Source: Cristatella mucedo (lineage: Eukaryota; Bryozoa; Phylactolaemata; Cristatellidae). Taken from it: DNA of 62,220 bases. Position numbers and translations under genes: made by a program. This document shows, one piece after another, positions 47,771 through 60,600 of this stretch; position 1 is the first letter of the stretch; each line of letters begins with the position of its first letter. Location of the stretch: assembly GCA_009760855.2 (NCBI GenBank), contig WPIO01000383.1:1-62220 (forward strand), written 5' to 3'. Below the pieces are notes generated by a model. The model saw only the letters and a list, made by a program, of their open reading frames with translations, did not search any database and was not told the origin of the DNA.

Positions 47771-50700
47771 GAAGTTTCAAGATATTCTGCGATCTGCTGC
47801 GAACTCGTGCGAAATGTGTTATTGACGTTCGAAATGCTTAAAACAAGGTGCAGCACTCTGCTGCCAGCCAGCGCACGCTCCGACAAGCAGATTTGAAGTT
47901 TCTACATATTCCGCGATCTGCTGCGAACTCGTGCGAAACGTGTTATTCATGTGCGAAATGCTTTAAACAAGGTGCAGCACTCTGCTGCCAGCCAGCTCAC
48001 GCTCGGACATGCAGATTTGAAGTTTCTGGATATTCCGCGATCTGCTGCGAACTCGTGCGAAATGTGTTATTTACGTGCGAAATGCTTGAAACAAGGTGCA
48101 GCACTCTGCTGCCAGCCAGCCCACGCTCCGACAAGCAGATTTGAAGTTTCTGGATATTCCGCGATCTGCTGCGAACTCGTGCGAAATGTGTTATTCGAGT
48201 GCGAAATGCTTGAAACAAGGTGCAGCACTCTGCTGCCAGCCAGCTCACGCTCCGACATGCAGGTTTAAAGTTTCTAGATATTCCGCGATCTGCTGCGAAC
48301 TCGTGCGAAATGTGTTAATTGAGAGCGAAATGCTTGAAACAAGGTGCAGCACTCTGCTGCCAGCCAGCTCACGCTCCGACATGTAGATTTGAAGTTTCTA
48401 GATATTCCGCGATCTGCTGCGAACTCGTGCGAAATGTGTTATTGACGTGCGAAATGCTTGAAACAAGGTGCAGCACTCTGCTGCCAGCCAGCTCACGCTC
48501 CGACAAGCAGATTTGAAGTTTCTGGATATTCCGCGATCTGCTGCGAACTCGTGCGAAATGTGTTATTTTGAGTGGGAAATGCTTCAAAACAAGGTGCAGC
48601 ACTCTGCTGCCAGCCAGCGCACGCTCCGACATGTAGATTTGAAGTTTCTAGATATTCCGCGATCTGCTGCGAACTCGTGCGAAATGTGTTATTGACGTGC
48701 GAAATGCTTGAAACAAGGTGCAGCACTCTGCTGCCAGCCAGCGCACGCTCCGACAAGCAGATTTGAAGTTTCTGGATATTCCGCGATCTGCTGCGAACTC
48801 GTGCGAAATGTGTTATTGACGTTCGAAATGCTTGAAACAAGGTGCAGCACTCTGCTGCCAGCCAGCTCACGCTCCGACATGCAGATTTGAAGTTTCTGGA
48901 TATTCCGCGATCTGCTGCGAACTCGTGCGAAATGTGTATTTACCGTGCGAAATGCTTGAAACAAGGTGCAGCACTCTGCTGCCAGCCAGCTCACGCTCTG
49001 ACATGTAGAATCGCAGTTTCTAGATATTCCGCGATCTGCTGCGAACTCGTGCGAAATGTGTTATTGACGTTCGAAATGCTTGAAACAAGGTGCAGCACTC
49101 TGCTGCCAGCCAGAGCATGCTCCGATATGTAGATTTAAAGTTTCTACATATTCCGCGATCTGCTGCGAACTCGTGCGAAATGTGTTATTTCACGTGCGAA
49201 ATGCTTAAAACAAGGTGCAGCACTCTGCTGCCAGCCAGCGCACGCTCCGACATGTAGATTTGAAGTTTCTAGATATTCCGCGATCTGCTGCGAACTCGTG
49301 CGAAATGTGTTATTGACGTGCGAAATGCTTGAAACAAGGTGCAGCACTCTGCTGCCAGCCAGCTCACGCTCCGACATGTAGATTTGAAGTTTCTAGATAT
49401 TCTGCGATCTGCTGCGAACTCGTGCGAAATGTGTTATTCGAGCAAAACAAGGTGCAGCACTCTGCTGCCAGCCAGTGCACGCTCCGACATGTAGATTTGA
49501 AGTTTCTAGATATTCCGCGATCTGCTGCGAACTCGTGCGAAACGTGTTATTTACGTGCGAAATGCTTTAAACATAGTGCAGCACTCTGCTGCCAGTCAGC
49601 GCACGCTCCGACAAGCAGATTTGAAGTTTCTACATATTCCGCGATCTGCTGCGAACTCGTGCGAAATGTGTTATTTACGTGCGAAATGCTTAAAACAAGG
49701 TGCAGCACTCTGCTGCCAGCCAGCCCACGCTCCGACATGCAGATTTGAAGTTTCTAGATATTCCGCGATCTGCTGCGAACTCGTGCGAAATGTGTTTTTA
49801 CGTGCGAAATGCTTTAAACAAGGTGCAGCACTCTGCTGCCAGCCAGCGCACGCTCCGACATGTAGATTTGAAGTTTCTAGATATTCCGCGATCTGCTGCG
49901 AACTCGTGCGAAATGTGTTATATGAGTGCGAAATGCTTGAAACAAGGTGCAGCACTCTGCTGCCAGCCAGCTCACGCTCCGACAAGCAGATTTGAAGTTT
50001 CTAGATATTCTGCGATCTGCTGCGAACTCGTGCGAAATGTGTTATTCGAGTGCGAAATGCTTAAAACATAGTGCAGCACTCTGCTGCCAGTCAGCGCACG
50101 CTCCGACAAGCAGATTTGAAGTGTCTACATATTCCGCGATTTGGTGCGAACTCGTGCGAAACGTGTTATTTACGTGCGAAATGCTTTAAAACAAGGTGCA
50201 GCACTCTGCTGCCAGCCAGCTCACGCTCCGACATGTAGATTTGAAGTTTCTAGATATTCCGCGATCTGCTGCGAACTCGTGCGAAATGTGTTATTTACGT
50301 GCGAAGTGCTGAAAACAAGGTGCTGCACCCTTCTGCCATCCTGTGCCCCCTCCGACAAGCAGATTTGAAGTTTCTAGATATTCCGCGATCTGCTGCGAAC
50401 TCGTGCGAAATGTGTTATTGACGTGCGAAATGCTTGAAACAAGGTGCAGCACTTTGCTGCCAGCCAGCCCACGCTCTGACATGCAGATTTGAAGTTTCTG
50501 GATATTCCGCGATCTGCTGCGAACTCGTGCGAAATGTGTTATTGACGTTCGAAATGCTTGAAACAAGGTGCAGCACTCTGCTGCCAGTCAGCGCACGCTC
50601 CGACAAGCAGATTTGAAGTGTCTACATATTCCGCGATCTGGTGCGAACTCGTGCGAAATGTGTTATTTACGTGCGAAATGCTTGAAACAAGGTGCAGCAC

Positions 50701-51629
50701 TCTGCTGACAGCCAGCCCACGCTCCGACATGTAGATTCGAAGTTTCTAGATATTCCGCGATCTGCTGCGAACTCGTGCGAAATGTGTTATTTACGTGCGA
50801 AATGCTTTAAACAAGGTGCAGCACTCTGCTGCGAGCTAGCGCACGCTCCGACATGTAGATTTGAAGTTTCTAGATATTCCGCGATCTGCTGCGAACTCGT
50901 GCGAAATGTGTTATTTACGTGCGAAATGCTTGAAACAAGGTGCAGCACTCTGCTGCCAGCCAGCGCACGCTCCGACATGCAGATTTGAAGTTTCTGGATA
51001 TTCCGCGATCTGCTGCGAACTCGTGCGAAATGTGTTATTTACGTGCGAAAATGCTTGAAACAAGGTGCAGCACTCTGCTGCCAGCCAGCGCACGCTCCGA
51101 CAAGCAGATTTGAAGTTTCTGGATATTCTGCGATCTGCTGCGAACTCGTGCGAAATGTGTTATTTACGTGCGAAATGCTTAAAACAAGGTGCAGCACTCT
51201 GCTGCCAGCCAGCGAACACGCTCCGGCATGTAGATTTCGAAGTTTCTAGATATTCCGCGATCTGCTGCGAACTCGTGCGAAATGTGTTATTTACGTGCGA
51301 AATGCTTGAAACAAGGTGCAGCACTCTGCTGCCAGCCAGCTCACGCTCCGACATGCAGATTTGAAGTTTCTAGATATTCCGCGATCTGCTGCGAACTCGT
51401 GCGAAATGTGTTATTGACGTGCGAAATGCTTGAAACAAGGTGCAGCACTCTGCTGCCAGCCAGCCCACGCTCCGACATGCAGATTTTCGAAGTTTCTAGA
51501 TATTCCGCGATCTGCTGCGAACTCGTGCGAAAATGTGTGTTTCGAGTGCGAAAATGCTTGAAACAAGGTGCGGCACTCTGCTGCCAGCCAGCTCACGCTC
51601 CGACATGCAGATTTGAAGTTTCTAGATAT

Positions 51630-52340
51630 TCCGGGATCTTCTGGGAACACGTGCGAAATGTTTTATTTACGTGCGTAATGCTTGAAACAAGGCGCAGCAC
51701 TCTGCTGCCAGCCAGCTCACGCTCCGACATGCAGATTTAAAGTTTCTAGATATTCTGCGATCTGCTGCGAACTCGTGCGAAATGTGTTATTTACGTGCGA
51801 AATGCTTGAAACAAGGTGCAGCACTCTGCTGCCAGCCAGCTCACGCTCCGACATGCAGATTTGAAGTTTCTAGATATTCCGGGATCTGTTTGGAACTCGT
51901 GCGAAATGTGTTATTTACGTGCGAAATGATTTAAACATGGTGCAGCACTCTGCTGCCAGCCAGCACGAGCTTCGACGTGCAGAATTGAACTTTCTAGATA
52001 TTCTGCGATTTGCTGCGAACTCGTGCGAAATGTGTTATTGACGTTCGAAATGCTTAAAACAAGGTGCAGCACTCTGCTGCCAGCCAGCCCACGCTCCGAC
52101 ATGCAGATTTGAAGTTTCTAGATATTCCGCGATCTGCTGCGAACTCGTGCGAAATGTGTTATTTGCGTGCGAAATGCTTGAAACAAGGTGCAGCACTCTG
52201 CTGCCAGCCAGCTCACGCTCCGACATGTAGATTTGAAGTTTCTGGATATTCAGCGATCTGCTGCGAACTCGTGCGAAATGTGTTAATCGAGTCCGACATG
52301 CTCAAAATAAGATGCAGCACTCAGCTGCCAGCTAGCTCAC
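51630..52340 (+). repeat. Cluster of diverged monomers
   Basis: Several neighbouring copies carry private changes: TTCCGGGATCTTCTGGG and ATGTTTTATTTACG near 51.64 kb, TTCCGGGATCTGTTTGG near 51.88 kb, CACGAGCTTCGACGTGC near 51.97 kb, GTTAATCGAGTCCGACATG and AAAATAAGATGC near 52.29 kb. They are full length. They stand at the change from near-consensus to marked texture. Confidence 0.75.
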
Positions 52341-52805
52341 GCTCCGACATGTAGATTTGAAGTTTCTAGATTTCCGCGATCTGCTGCGAACTCGTGCGAA
52401 GTGTGTTTTTTGACTGCGAAATGCTCAAAACAAGGTGCAGCACTCTGCTGCCAGCCAGCTCACGCTCCGACATGCAGATTTGAAGTTTCTAGATATTCTG
52501 CGATCTGCTGCGAACTCGTGCGAAATGTGTTATTTACGTGCGAAATGCTTGAAACAAGGTGCAGCACTCTGCTGCCAGCCAGCGCACGCTCCGACATGTA
52601 GGTTTAAAGTTTCTAGATAGACCGCAATCTGCTGCGAACTCGTGCGAAATGTGTTATTAACGTGCCAAAAGCTTGAAACAAGGTGCAGCGCTCTGCTGAC
52701 AGCCACGGCAGGCTCCGACAAGCAGATTTAAAGTTTCTGGATATTCTGCGATCTTTTGCGAACTCGTGCGAAATGTGTAATTTACTTGCGAAATACTTAA
52801 AACAA

Positions 52806-52863
52806 GGTGCAGCACTCTGCTGCCAGCCAGCGCACGCTCCGACATGCGAAATGCTTAAAACAA
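52806..52863 (+). repeat. Truncated monomer, 58 bp
   Basis: CGCTCCGACATG runs into CGAAATGCTTAAAAC, removing about 66 bp. It stands between an M-type copy and an N-type copy. Confidence 0.82.
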
Positions 52864-55258
52864 GGTGCAGCACTCTGCTGCCAGCCAGCGAACGCTCCGA
52901 AATGTAGCTTTGAAGTTTCCAGATATTCCGCGATCTGCTGCGAACTCGTGGGAAATGTGTTATTTACGTGCAAAATGCTTGAAACAAGGTGCAGCACTCT
53001 GCTGCCAGCCAGCTCACGCTCCGACATGTAGATTCGAAGTTTCTAGATATTCCGCGATCTGCTGCGAACTCGTGCGAAATGTGTTATTTACGTGCGAAAT
53101 GCTTGAAACAAGGTGCAGCACTCTGCTGCCAGCCAGCGCACGCTCCGACAAGCAGATTTGAAGTTTCTGGATATTCCGCGATCTGCTGCGAACTCGTGCG
53201 AAATGTGTTATTCGAGTGCGAAATGCTTGAAACAAGGTGCAGCACTCTGCTGCCAGCCAGTGCACGCTCCGACATGTAGATTTGAAGTTTCTAGATATTC
53301 TGCGATCTGCTGCGAACTCGTGCGAAATGTGTTATCGAGTCCGAAATGCTTGAAACAAGGTGCAGCACTCTGCTGACAGCCAGCGCACGCTCCGACATGT
53401 AGGTTTCGAAGTTTCTAGATATTCTGCGATCTGCTGCGAACTCGTGCGAAATGTGTTATTTACGTGCGAAATGCTTGAAACAAGGTGCAGCACTCTGCTG
53501 ACAGCCAGCCCACGCTCCGACAAGCAGATTTGAAGTTTCTAGTTATTCTGCGATCTGCTGCGAACTCGTGCGAAATGTGTTATTCAAGTGCGAAATGCTC
53601 AAAACAAGGTGCAGCACTCTGCTGCCAGCCAGCCCACGCTCCGACAAGCAGATTTGAAGTTTCTGGATATTCTGCGATCTGCTGCGAACTCGTGCGAAAT
53701 GTGTTATTCGAGAGCGAAATGCTTGAAAGAAGGTGCAGCACTCTGCTGCCAGCCAGCTCACGCTCCGACATGTATATTCGAAGTTTCTAGATATTCCGCG
53801 ATCTGCTGCGAACTCGTGCAAAATGTGTATTGACGTACGAAATGCTTGAAACAAGGTGCAGCACTCTGCTGCCAGCCAGCACACGCTCCGACATGTAGAT
53901 TCGAAGTTTCTAGATATTCTGCGATGTGATGCGAACTCGTGCGAAATGTGTTACATACGTGCGAAATGCTTAAAACAAGGTGCAGCACTCTGCTGCTAGC
54001 CGGCCCACGCTCCGAAATCTAGATTTTAAGTTTCTACATATTCCGAGATCTGCTGCGAACTCGTGCGAAATGTGTTATTTACGTGCGAAATGCTTAAAAC
54101 AAGGTGCAGCACTCTGCTGCTAGCCAGCTCACGCTCCGACATGCAGATTTGAAGTTTCTAGATATTCCGCGATCTGCTGCGAACTCGTGCGAAATGTGTT
54201 ATTGACGTTCGAAATGCTTGAAACAAGGTGCAGCACTCTGCTGCCAGCCAGCGCACGCTCCGACATGCAGATTTGAAGTTTCTAGATATTCCGCGATCTG
54301 CTGCGAACTCGTGCGAAATGTGTTATTTACGTGCGAAAAGCTTGAAACAAGGTGCAGCACTCTGCTGCCAGCCAGCCCACGCTCCGACAAGCAGATTTGA
54401 AGTTTCTGGATATTCTGCGATCTTCTGCGAACTCGTGCGAAATGTGTTATTTACGTGCGAAATGCTTAAAACAAGGTGCAGCACTCTGCTGCCAGCCAGC
54501 GCACGCTCCGACATGTAGGTTTCAAAGTTTCTAGATATTCTGCGATCTGCTGCGAACTCGTGCGAAATGTGTTATTCGAGAGAGAAATGCTTGAAAGAAC
54601 GTGCAGCACTCTGCTGCCGGCCAGCTTAAGCTCCGACACGTAGATTTGAAGTTTCTAGATATTCCGCGATCTGCTGCGAACTCGTGCGAAATGTGTTATT
54701 GACGTTCAAAATGCTTGAAACAAGGTGCAGCACTCTGCTGCCAGCCAGCGCACGCTCCGACATGTAGATTTGAAGTTTCTAGATATTCCGCGATCTGCTG
54801 CGAACTCGTGCGAAATGTGTTATTTACGTGCAAAATGCTTGAAACAAGGTGCAGCACTCTGCTGCCAGCCAGCTCACGCTCCGACATGTAGATTCGAAGT
54901 TTCTAGATATTCCGCGATCTGCTGCGAACTCGTGCGAAATGTGTTAATGACGTTCGAAATGCTTGAAACAAGGTGCAGCACTCTGCTGCCAGCCAGCGCA
55001 CGCTCCGACAAGCAGAATTGAAGTTTCTGGATATTCCGCGATCTGCTGCGAACTCGTGCGAAATGTGTTATTTACGTGCGAAATGCTTGAAACAAGGTGC
55101 AGCACTCTGCTGACAGCCAGCCCACGCTCCGACATGTAGATTCGAAGTTTCTAGATATTCCGCGATCTGCTGCGAACTCGTGCGAAATGTGTTATTTACG
55201 TGCGAAATGCTTGAAACAAGGTGCAGCACTCTGCTGCCAGCCAGCTCACGCTCCGACA

Positions 55259-55953
55259 TGCAGATTTGAAGTTTCTGGATATTCTGCGATCTGCTGCGAA
55301 CTCGTGCGAAATGTGTTATTCGAGAGCGAAATGCTTGAAAGAAGGTGCAGCACTCTGCTGCCAGCCAGCTCAAGCTCCGACATGTATATTCGAAGTTTCT
55401 ACATATTCCGCGATCTGAAGCGAACTCGTGCAAAATGTGTATTGACGTACGAAATGCTTGAAACAAGGTGCACCACTCTGCTGCCAGCCAGCACACGCTC
55501 CGACATGTAGATTTAAAGTTTCTAGATATTCTGCGATGTGATGCGAACTCGTGCGAAATGTGTTACATACGTGTGAAATGCTTAAAACAAGGTGCAGCAC
55601 TCTGCTGCCAGACGGCCCACGCTCCGAAATCTAGATTTTAAGTTTCTACATATTCCGAGATCTGCTGCGAACTCGTGCTTAATGTGTTATATGAGTGCGA
55701 ATGCCTAAAACAAGGTGCAGCACTCTGCTGCTAGCCAGCTCACGCTCCGACATGCAGATTTGAAGTTTCTAGATTTCCGCGATCTGCTGCGAACTCGTGC
55801 GAAGTGTGTTTTTTGACTGCGAAATGCTAAAAACAAGGTGGCCCACTCTGCTGCCAGGCAGCCCACGCTCCGATATGTACATTTGAAGTTTCTAGAAATT
55901 CCGCGATCTGCTGCGAACTCGTGCGAAATGTGTTATTGACGTTCGAAATTCTT
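55259..55953 (+). repeat. B-C-D-E-F-G run, copy of 6161-6855
   Basis: Gapless match to 6161-6855 with about four mismatches by eye. Left of the match the two sites resemble each other only as ordinary monomers do. To the right, this copy runs into a P-like tail (GGGGCTGCACCC) whereas the other runs into I and J. The copied piece therefore has definable ends. Confidence 0.88.
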
Positions 55954-57540
55954 GAAACAAGGGGCTGCACCCTTCTGCCAGCCAGCGCACCCTCCGACAT
56001 GCAGATTTGAAGTTTCTAGATATTCCGCGATCTGCTGCGAACTCGTGCGAAACGTGTTATTCGAGTGAGAAATGCTTGAAACAAGGTGCAGCACTCTGCT
56101 GCCAGCCAGCGCACGCTCCGACATGCAGATTTAAAGTTTCTAGATATTCTGCGATCTGCTGCGAACTCGTGCGAAATGTGTTATTTACGTGCGAAATGCT
56201 TGAAACAAGGTGCAGCACTCTGCTGCCAGCCAGCTCACGCTCCGACATGTAGATTCGAAGTTTCTAGATATTCCGCGATCTGCTGCGAACTCGTGCGAAA
56301 TGTGTTATTTACATGCGAAATGCTTGAAACAAGGTGCAGCACTCTGCTGCCAGCCAGCGCACGCTCCGACATGTAGATTTGAAGTTTCTAGATATTCCGC
56401 GATCTGCTGCGAACTCGTGCGAAATGTGTTATTTGAGTGCGAAATGCTTGAAACAAGGTGCAGCACTCTGCTGCCAGCCAGCCCACGCTCCGACATGCAG
56501 ATTTGAAGTTTCTGGATATTCCGCGATCTGCTGCGAACTCGTGCGAAATGTGTTATTCGAGTGGGAAATGCTCAAAACAAGGTGCAGCACTCTGCTGCCA
56601 GCCAGCGCACGCTCCGACAAGTAGATTTGAAGTTTCTGGATATTCCGCGATCTGCTGCGAACTCGTGCGAAATGTGTTATTTGAGTGGGAAATGCTCAAA
56701 ACAAGGTGCAGCACTCTGCTGCCAGCCAGCTCACGCTCCGACATGCAGATTTGAAGTTTCTAGATATTCCGCGATCTGCTGCGAACTCGTGCGAAATGTG
56801 TTATTTACGTGCGAAATGCTTGAAACAAGGTGCACCACTCTGCTGCCAGCCAGCACACGCTCCGAAATGTAGATTTAAAGTTTCTAGATATTCTGCGATG
56901 TGATGCGAACTCGTGCGAAATGTGTTACATACGTGCGAAATGCTTAAAACAAGGTGCAGCACTCTGCTGCCAGCCGGCCCACGCTCCGAAATCTAGATTT
57001 TAAGTTTCTACATATTCCGAGATCTGCTGCGAACTCGTGCGTAATGTGTTATATGAGTGCGAATGCTTAAAACAAGGTGCAGCACTCTGCTGCTAGCCAG
57101 CTCACGCTCCGACAGGCAGATTTGAAGTTTCTAGATTTCCGCGATCTGCTGCGAACTCGTGCGAAATGTGTTATTGACGTTCGAAATGCTTGAAACAAGG
57201 TGCTGCACCCTTCTGCCAGCCTGCGCACGCTTCAAAAAGCAGAATTACAGTTTCTGGATATTCCGCGATCTGCTGCGAACTCGTGCTAAATGTGATATTA
57301 ACGTGCCAAAAGCTTAAAACAAGGTGCAGCACTCTGCTGACCGCCACCGCACGCTCCGACAAGCAGATTTGAAGTTTCTGGATATTCTGTGATCTTCTGC
57401 GAACTCGTGCGAAATGTGTTATTTACTAGCGAAATGCTTAAAACAAGGTGCAGCACTCTGCTGCCAGCCAGAGCACGCTCCGACATAAAGGTTTCGAAGT
57501 TTCTAGATATACCGCAATCTGCTGCCAACTCGTGCGAAAT

Positions 57541-57612
57541 GTGTTATTTACATGCGAAATCCTTGACACAAGGTTTTCGAACTCTGCTGAATGGCAGTGC
57601 ACGCTCTGACAC
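57541..57612 (+). repeat. Strongly diverged monomer tail
   Basis: The usual tail is replaced by CCTTGACACAAGG, TTTTCGAACTCTGCTG and AATGGCAGTGCACGCTCTG. The dyad's left arm is lost. Length is nearly normal. It sits between the J-type copy and the R copy at the start of the right-end higher-order run, where R tails normally read CTTGATACAAGGTGCAGC. Confidence 0.75.
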
Positions 57613-57615
57613 GTA

Positions 57616-60600
57616 GATTTGAAGTTTCTAGTTATTCTGCGATCTGCTGCGAACTCGTGCGAAATGTGTTATTTACGTGCGAAATGCTTGAAACAAGGTG
57701 CAGCAATCTGCTGACAGCCAGCCCACGCTCCGACAAGCAGATTTGAAGTTTCTGGATATTCCGTGATCTGGTGCGAAGTGGTGCGAACTGTGTTATTCGA
57801 GTGCGAAATGCTCAAAACAAGGTGCAGCACTCTGCTGCCAGCCAGCCCACGCTCCGACAGGCAGATTTGAAGTTTCTGGATATTCTGCGATCTGCTGCGA
57901 ACTCGTGCGAAATGTGTTATTCGAGAGCGAAATGCTTGAAAGAAGGTGCAGCACTCTGCTGCCAGCCAGCTCACGCTCCGACATGTATATTCGAAGTTTC
58001 TAGATATTCCGCGATCTGCTGCGAACTCGTGCAAAGTGTGTATTTACGTTCGAAATGCTTGAAACAAGGTGCACCACTCTGCTGCCAGCCAGCACACGCT
58101 CCGACATGTAGATTTAAAGTTTCTAGATTTCTGCGATCTGCTGCGAACTCGTGCGAAGTGTGTTTTTTGACTGCGAAATGCTCAAAACAAGGTGGCACAC
58201 TCTGCTGCCAGGCAGCCCAAGCTCCGACATGTACATTTGAAGTTTCTAGAAATTCCGCGATCTGCTGCTAACTCGTGCGAAATGTGTTATTTACGTGCAA
58301 AATGCTTGAAACAAGGTGCAGCACTCTGCAGCCAGCCAGCACACGCTCCGACATGTTGATTCAAAGTTTCTAGATATTCCGCGATCTGCTGCTAACTCGT
58401 GCGAAATGTGTTATTGACGTTCGAAATTCTTGAAACAAGGTGCAGCACTCTGCTGCCAGCCAGCTCACGCTCCGACAAGCAGATTTGAAGTTTCTGGATA
58501 TTCCGCGATCAGCTGCGAACTCGTGCGAAATGTGATATTAACGTGCCAAAAGCTTGAAACAAGGTGCAGCACTCTGCTGACCGCCACCGCACGCTCCGAC
58601 AAGCAGATTTGAAGTTTCTGGATATTCTGTGATCTTCTGCGAACTCGTGCGAAATGTGTTATTTACTAGCGAAATGCTTAAAACAAGGTGCAGCACTCTG
58701 CTGCCAGCCAGAGCACGCTCCGACATGTAGGTTTCGAAGTTTCTAGATATACCGCAATCTGCTGCCAACTCGTGCGAAATGTGTTATTTACGTGCAAAAT
58801 GCTTGAAACAAGGTGAAGCACTCTTCAGCCAGCCAGGGCACGCTCCGACATGTAGATTTGAAATTGTTAGATATTCCGCGATCTTCTGTAAACTCGTGCG
58901 AAATGTGTTATTGACGTTCGAAATGCTTGAAACAAGGTGCAGCACTCTGCTGCACGCCTGAGCACGCTCCGACAAGCAGAATTGAAGTTTCTGGATATTC
59001 CGCGATCAGCTGCGAACTCGTGCGAAAGCAGATTTGAAGTTTCTGGATATTCTGTGATCTTCTGCGAACTCGTGCGAAATGTGTTATTTACTGGCGAAAT
59101 GCTTAAAACAAGGTGCAGCACTCTGCTGCCAGCCAGCGAACGCTCCGAAATGTAGCTTTAAAGTTTCCAGATATTCCGCGATCTGCTGCGAACTCGTGAG
59201 AAATGTGTTATTTACGTGCAAAATGCTTGAAACAAGGTGCAGCACTCTGCTGCCAGCCATCTCACGCTCCGACATGTAGATTTGAAGTTTCTAGATATTC
59301 CGCGATCTGCTGCAAACTCGTGCGAAATGTGTTATTCGAGTGCGAAATGCTTGAAAGAAGGTGCAGCACTCTGCTGCTAGCCAGTGCACGCTCCGACATG
59401 TAGATTCGAAGTTTCTGGATATTCTGCGATCTGCTGCGAACTCGTGCGAAATGTGTTATTTACATGCGAAAAGCTTGATACAAAGTGCAGCACTCTGCTG
59501 ACAGGCAGTGCACGCTCCGACACGTAGATTTGAAGTTTCTAGTTATTCTGCGATCTGCTGCGAACTCGTGCGAAATGTGTTATTTACGTGCGAAATGCTT
59601 GAAACAAGGTGCAGCATTCTGCTGACAGCCAGCCCACGCTCCGACAAGCACATTTGAAGTTTCTGGATATTCCGTGATCTGGTGCGAAGTGGTGCGAACT
59701 GTGTGATTCGAGTGCGAAATGCTCAAAACAAGGTGCAGCACTCTGCTGCAAGCCAGCCCACGCTCCGACAAGCAGATTTGAAGTTTCTGGATATTCTGCG
59801 ATCTGCTGCGAACTCGTGCGAAATGTGTTATTCGAGAGCGAAATGCTTGAAAGAAGGTGCAGCACTCTGCTGCCGGCCAGCTCACGCTCCGACATGTATA
59901 TTCGAAGTTTCTAGATATTCCGCGATCTGCTGCGAACTCGTGCAAAATGTGTATTGACGTACGAAATGCTTGAAACAAGGTGCACCACTCTGCTGCCAGC
60001 CAGCACACGCTCCGACATGTAGATTTAAAGTTTCTAGATATTCTGCGATGTGATGCGAACTCGTGCGAAATGTGTTACATACGTGTGAAATGCTTAAAAC
60101 AAGGTGCAGCACTCTGCTGCCAGACGGCCCACGCTCCGAAATCTAGATTTTAAGTTTCTACATATTCCGAGATCTGCTGCGAACTCGTGCTTAATGTGTT
60201 ATATGAGTGCGAATGCTTAAAACAAGGTGCAGCACTCTGCTGCTAGCCAGCTCACGCTCCGACATGCAGATTTGAAGTTTCTAGATTTCCGCGATCTGCT
60301 GCGAACTCGTGCGAAGTATGTTTTTTGACTGCGAATTGCTCAAAACAAGGTGGTTCACTCTGCTGCCAGGCAGCCCACGCTCCGACATGTACATTTGAAG
60401 TTTCTAGAAATTCCGCGATCTGCTGCGAACTCGTGCGAAATGTGTTATTGACGTTCGAAATTCTTGAACTAAGGTGCAGCACTCTGCTGCCAGCCAGCTC
60501 ACGCTTCGAATAGCAGAATTGAAGTTTCTGGATATTCCGCGATCAGCTGCGAACTCGTGCGAAATGTGATATTAACGTGCCAAAAGCTTGAAACAAGGTG

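Larger units (their letters stand above)
43650..52300 (+). repeat. Near-consensus region
   Basis: About 70 monomers, the longest little-marked stretch. Exceptions: a scrambled tail near 43.89 kb (GCAGCACACTCTGCC, CAGCTAGCGC), a shortened copy at 44573-44672, an N-F-G-H-like patch at 47.38-47.84 kb, a P-like tail near 50.32 kb (TGCCATCCTGTGCCCCC), T copies near 50.07 and 50.58 kb, a 113-bp copy at 49396-49508, and a run of diverged copies at 51.63-52.33 kb. No non-satellite insert. Confidence 0.84.
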
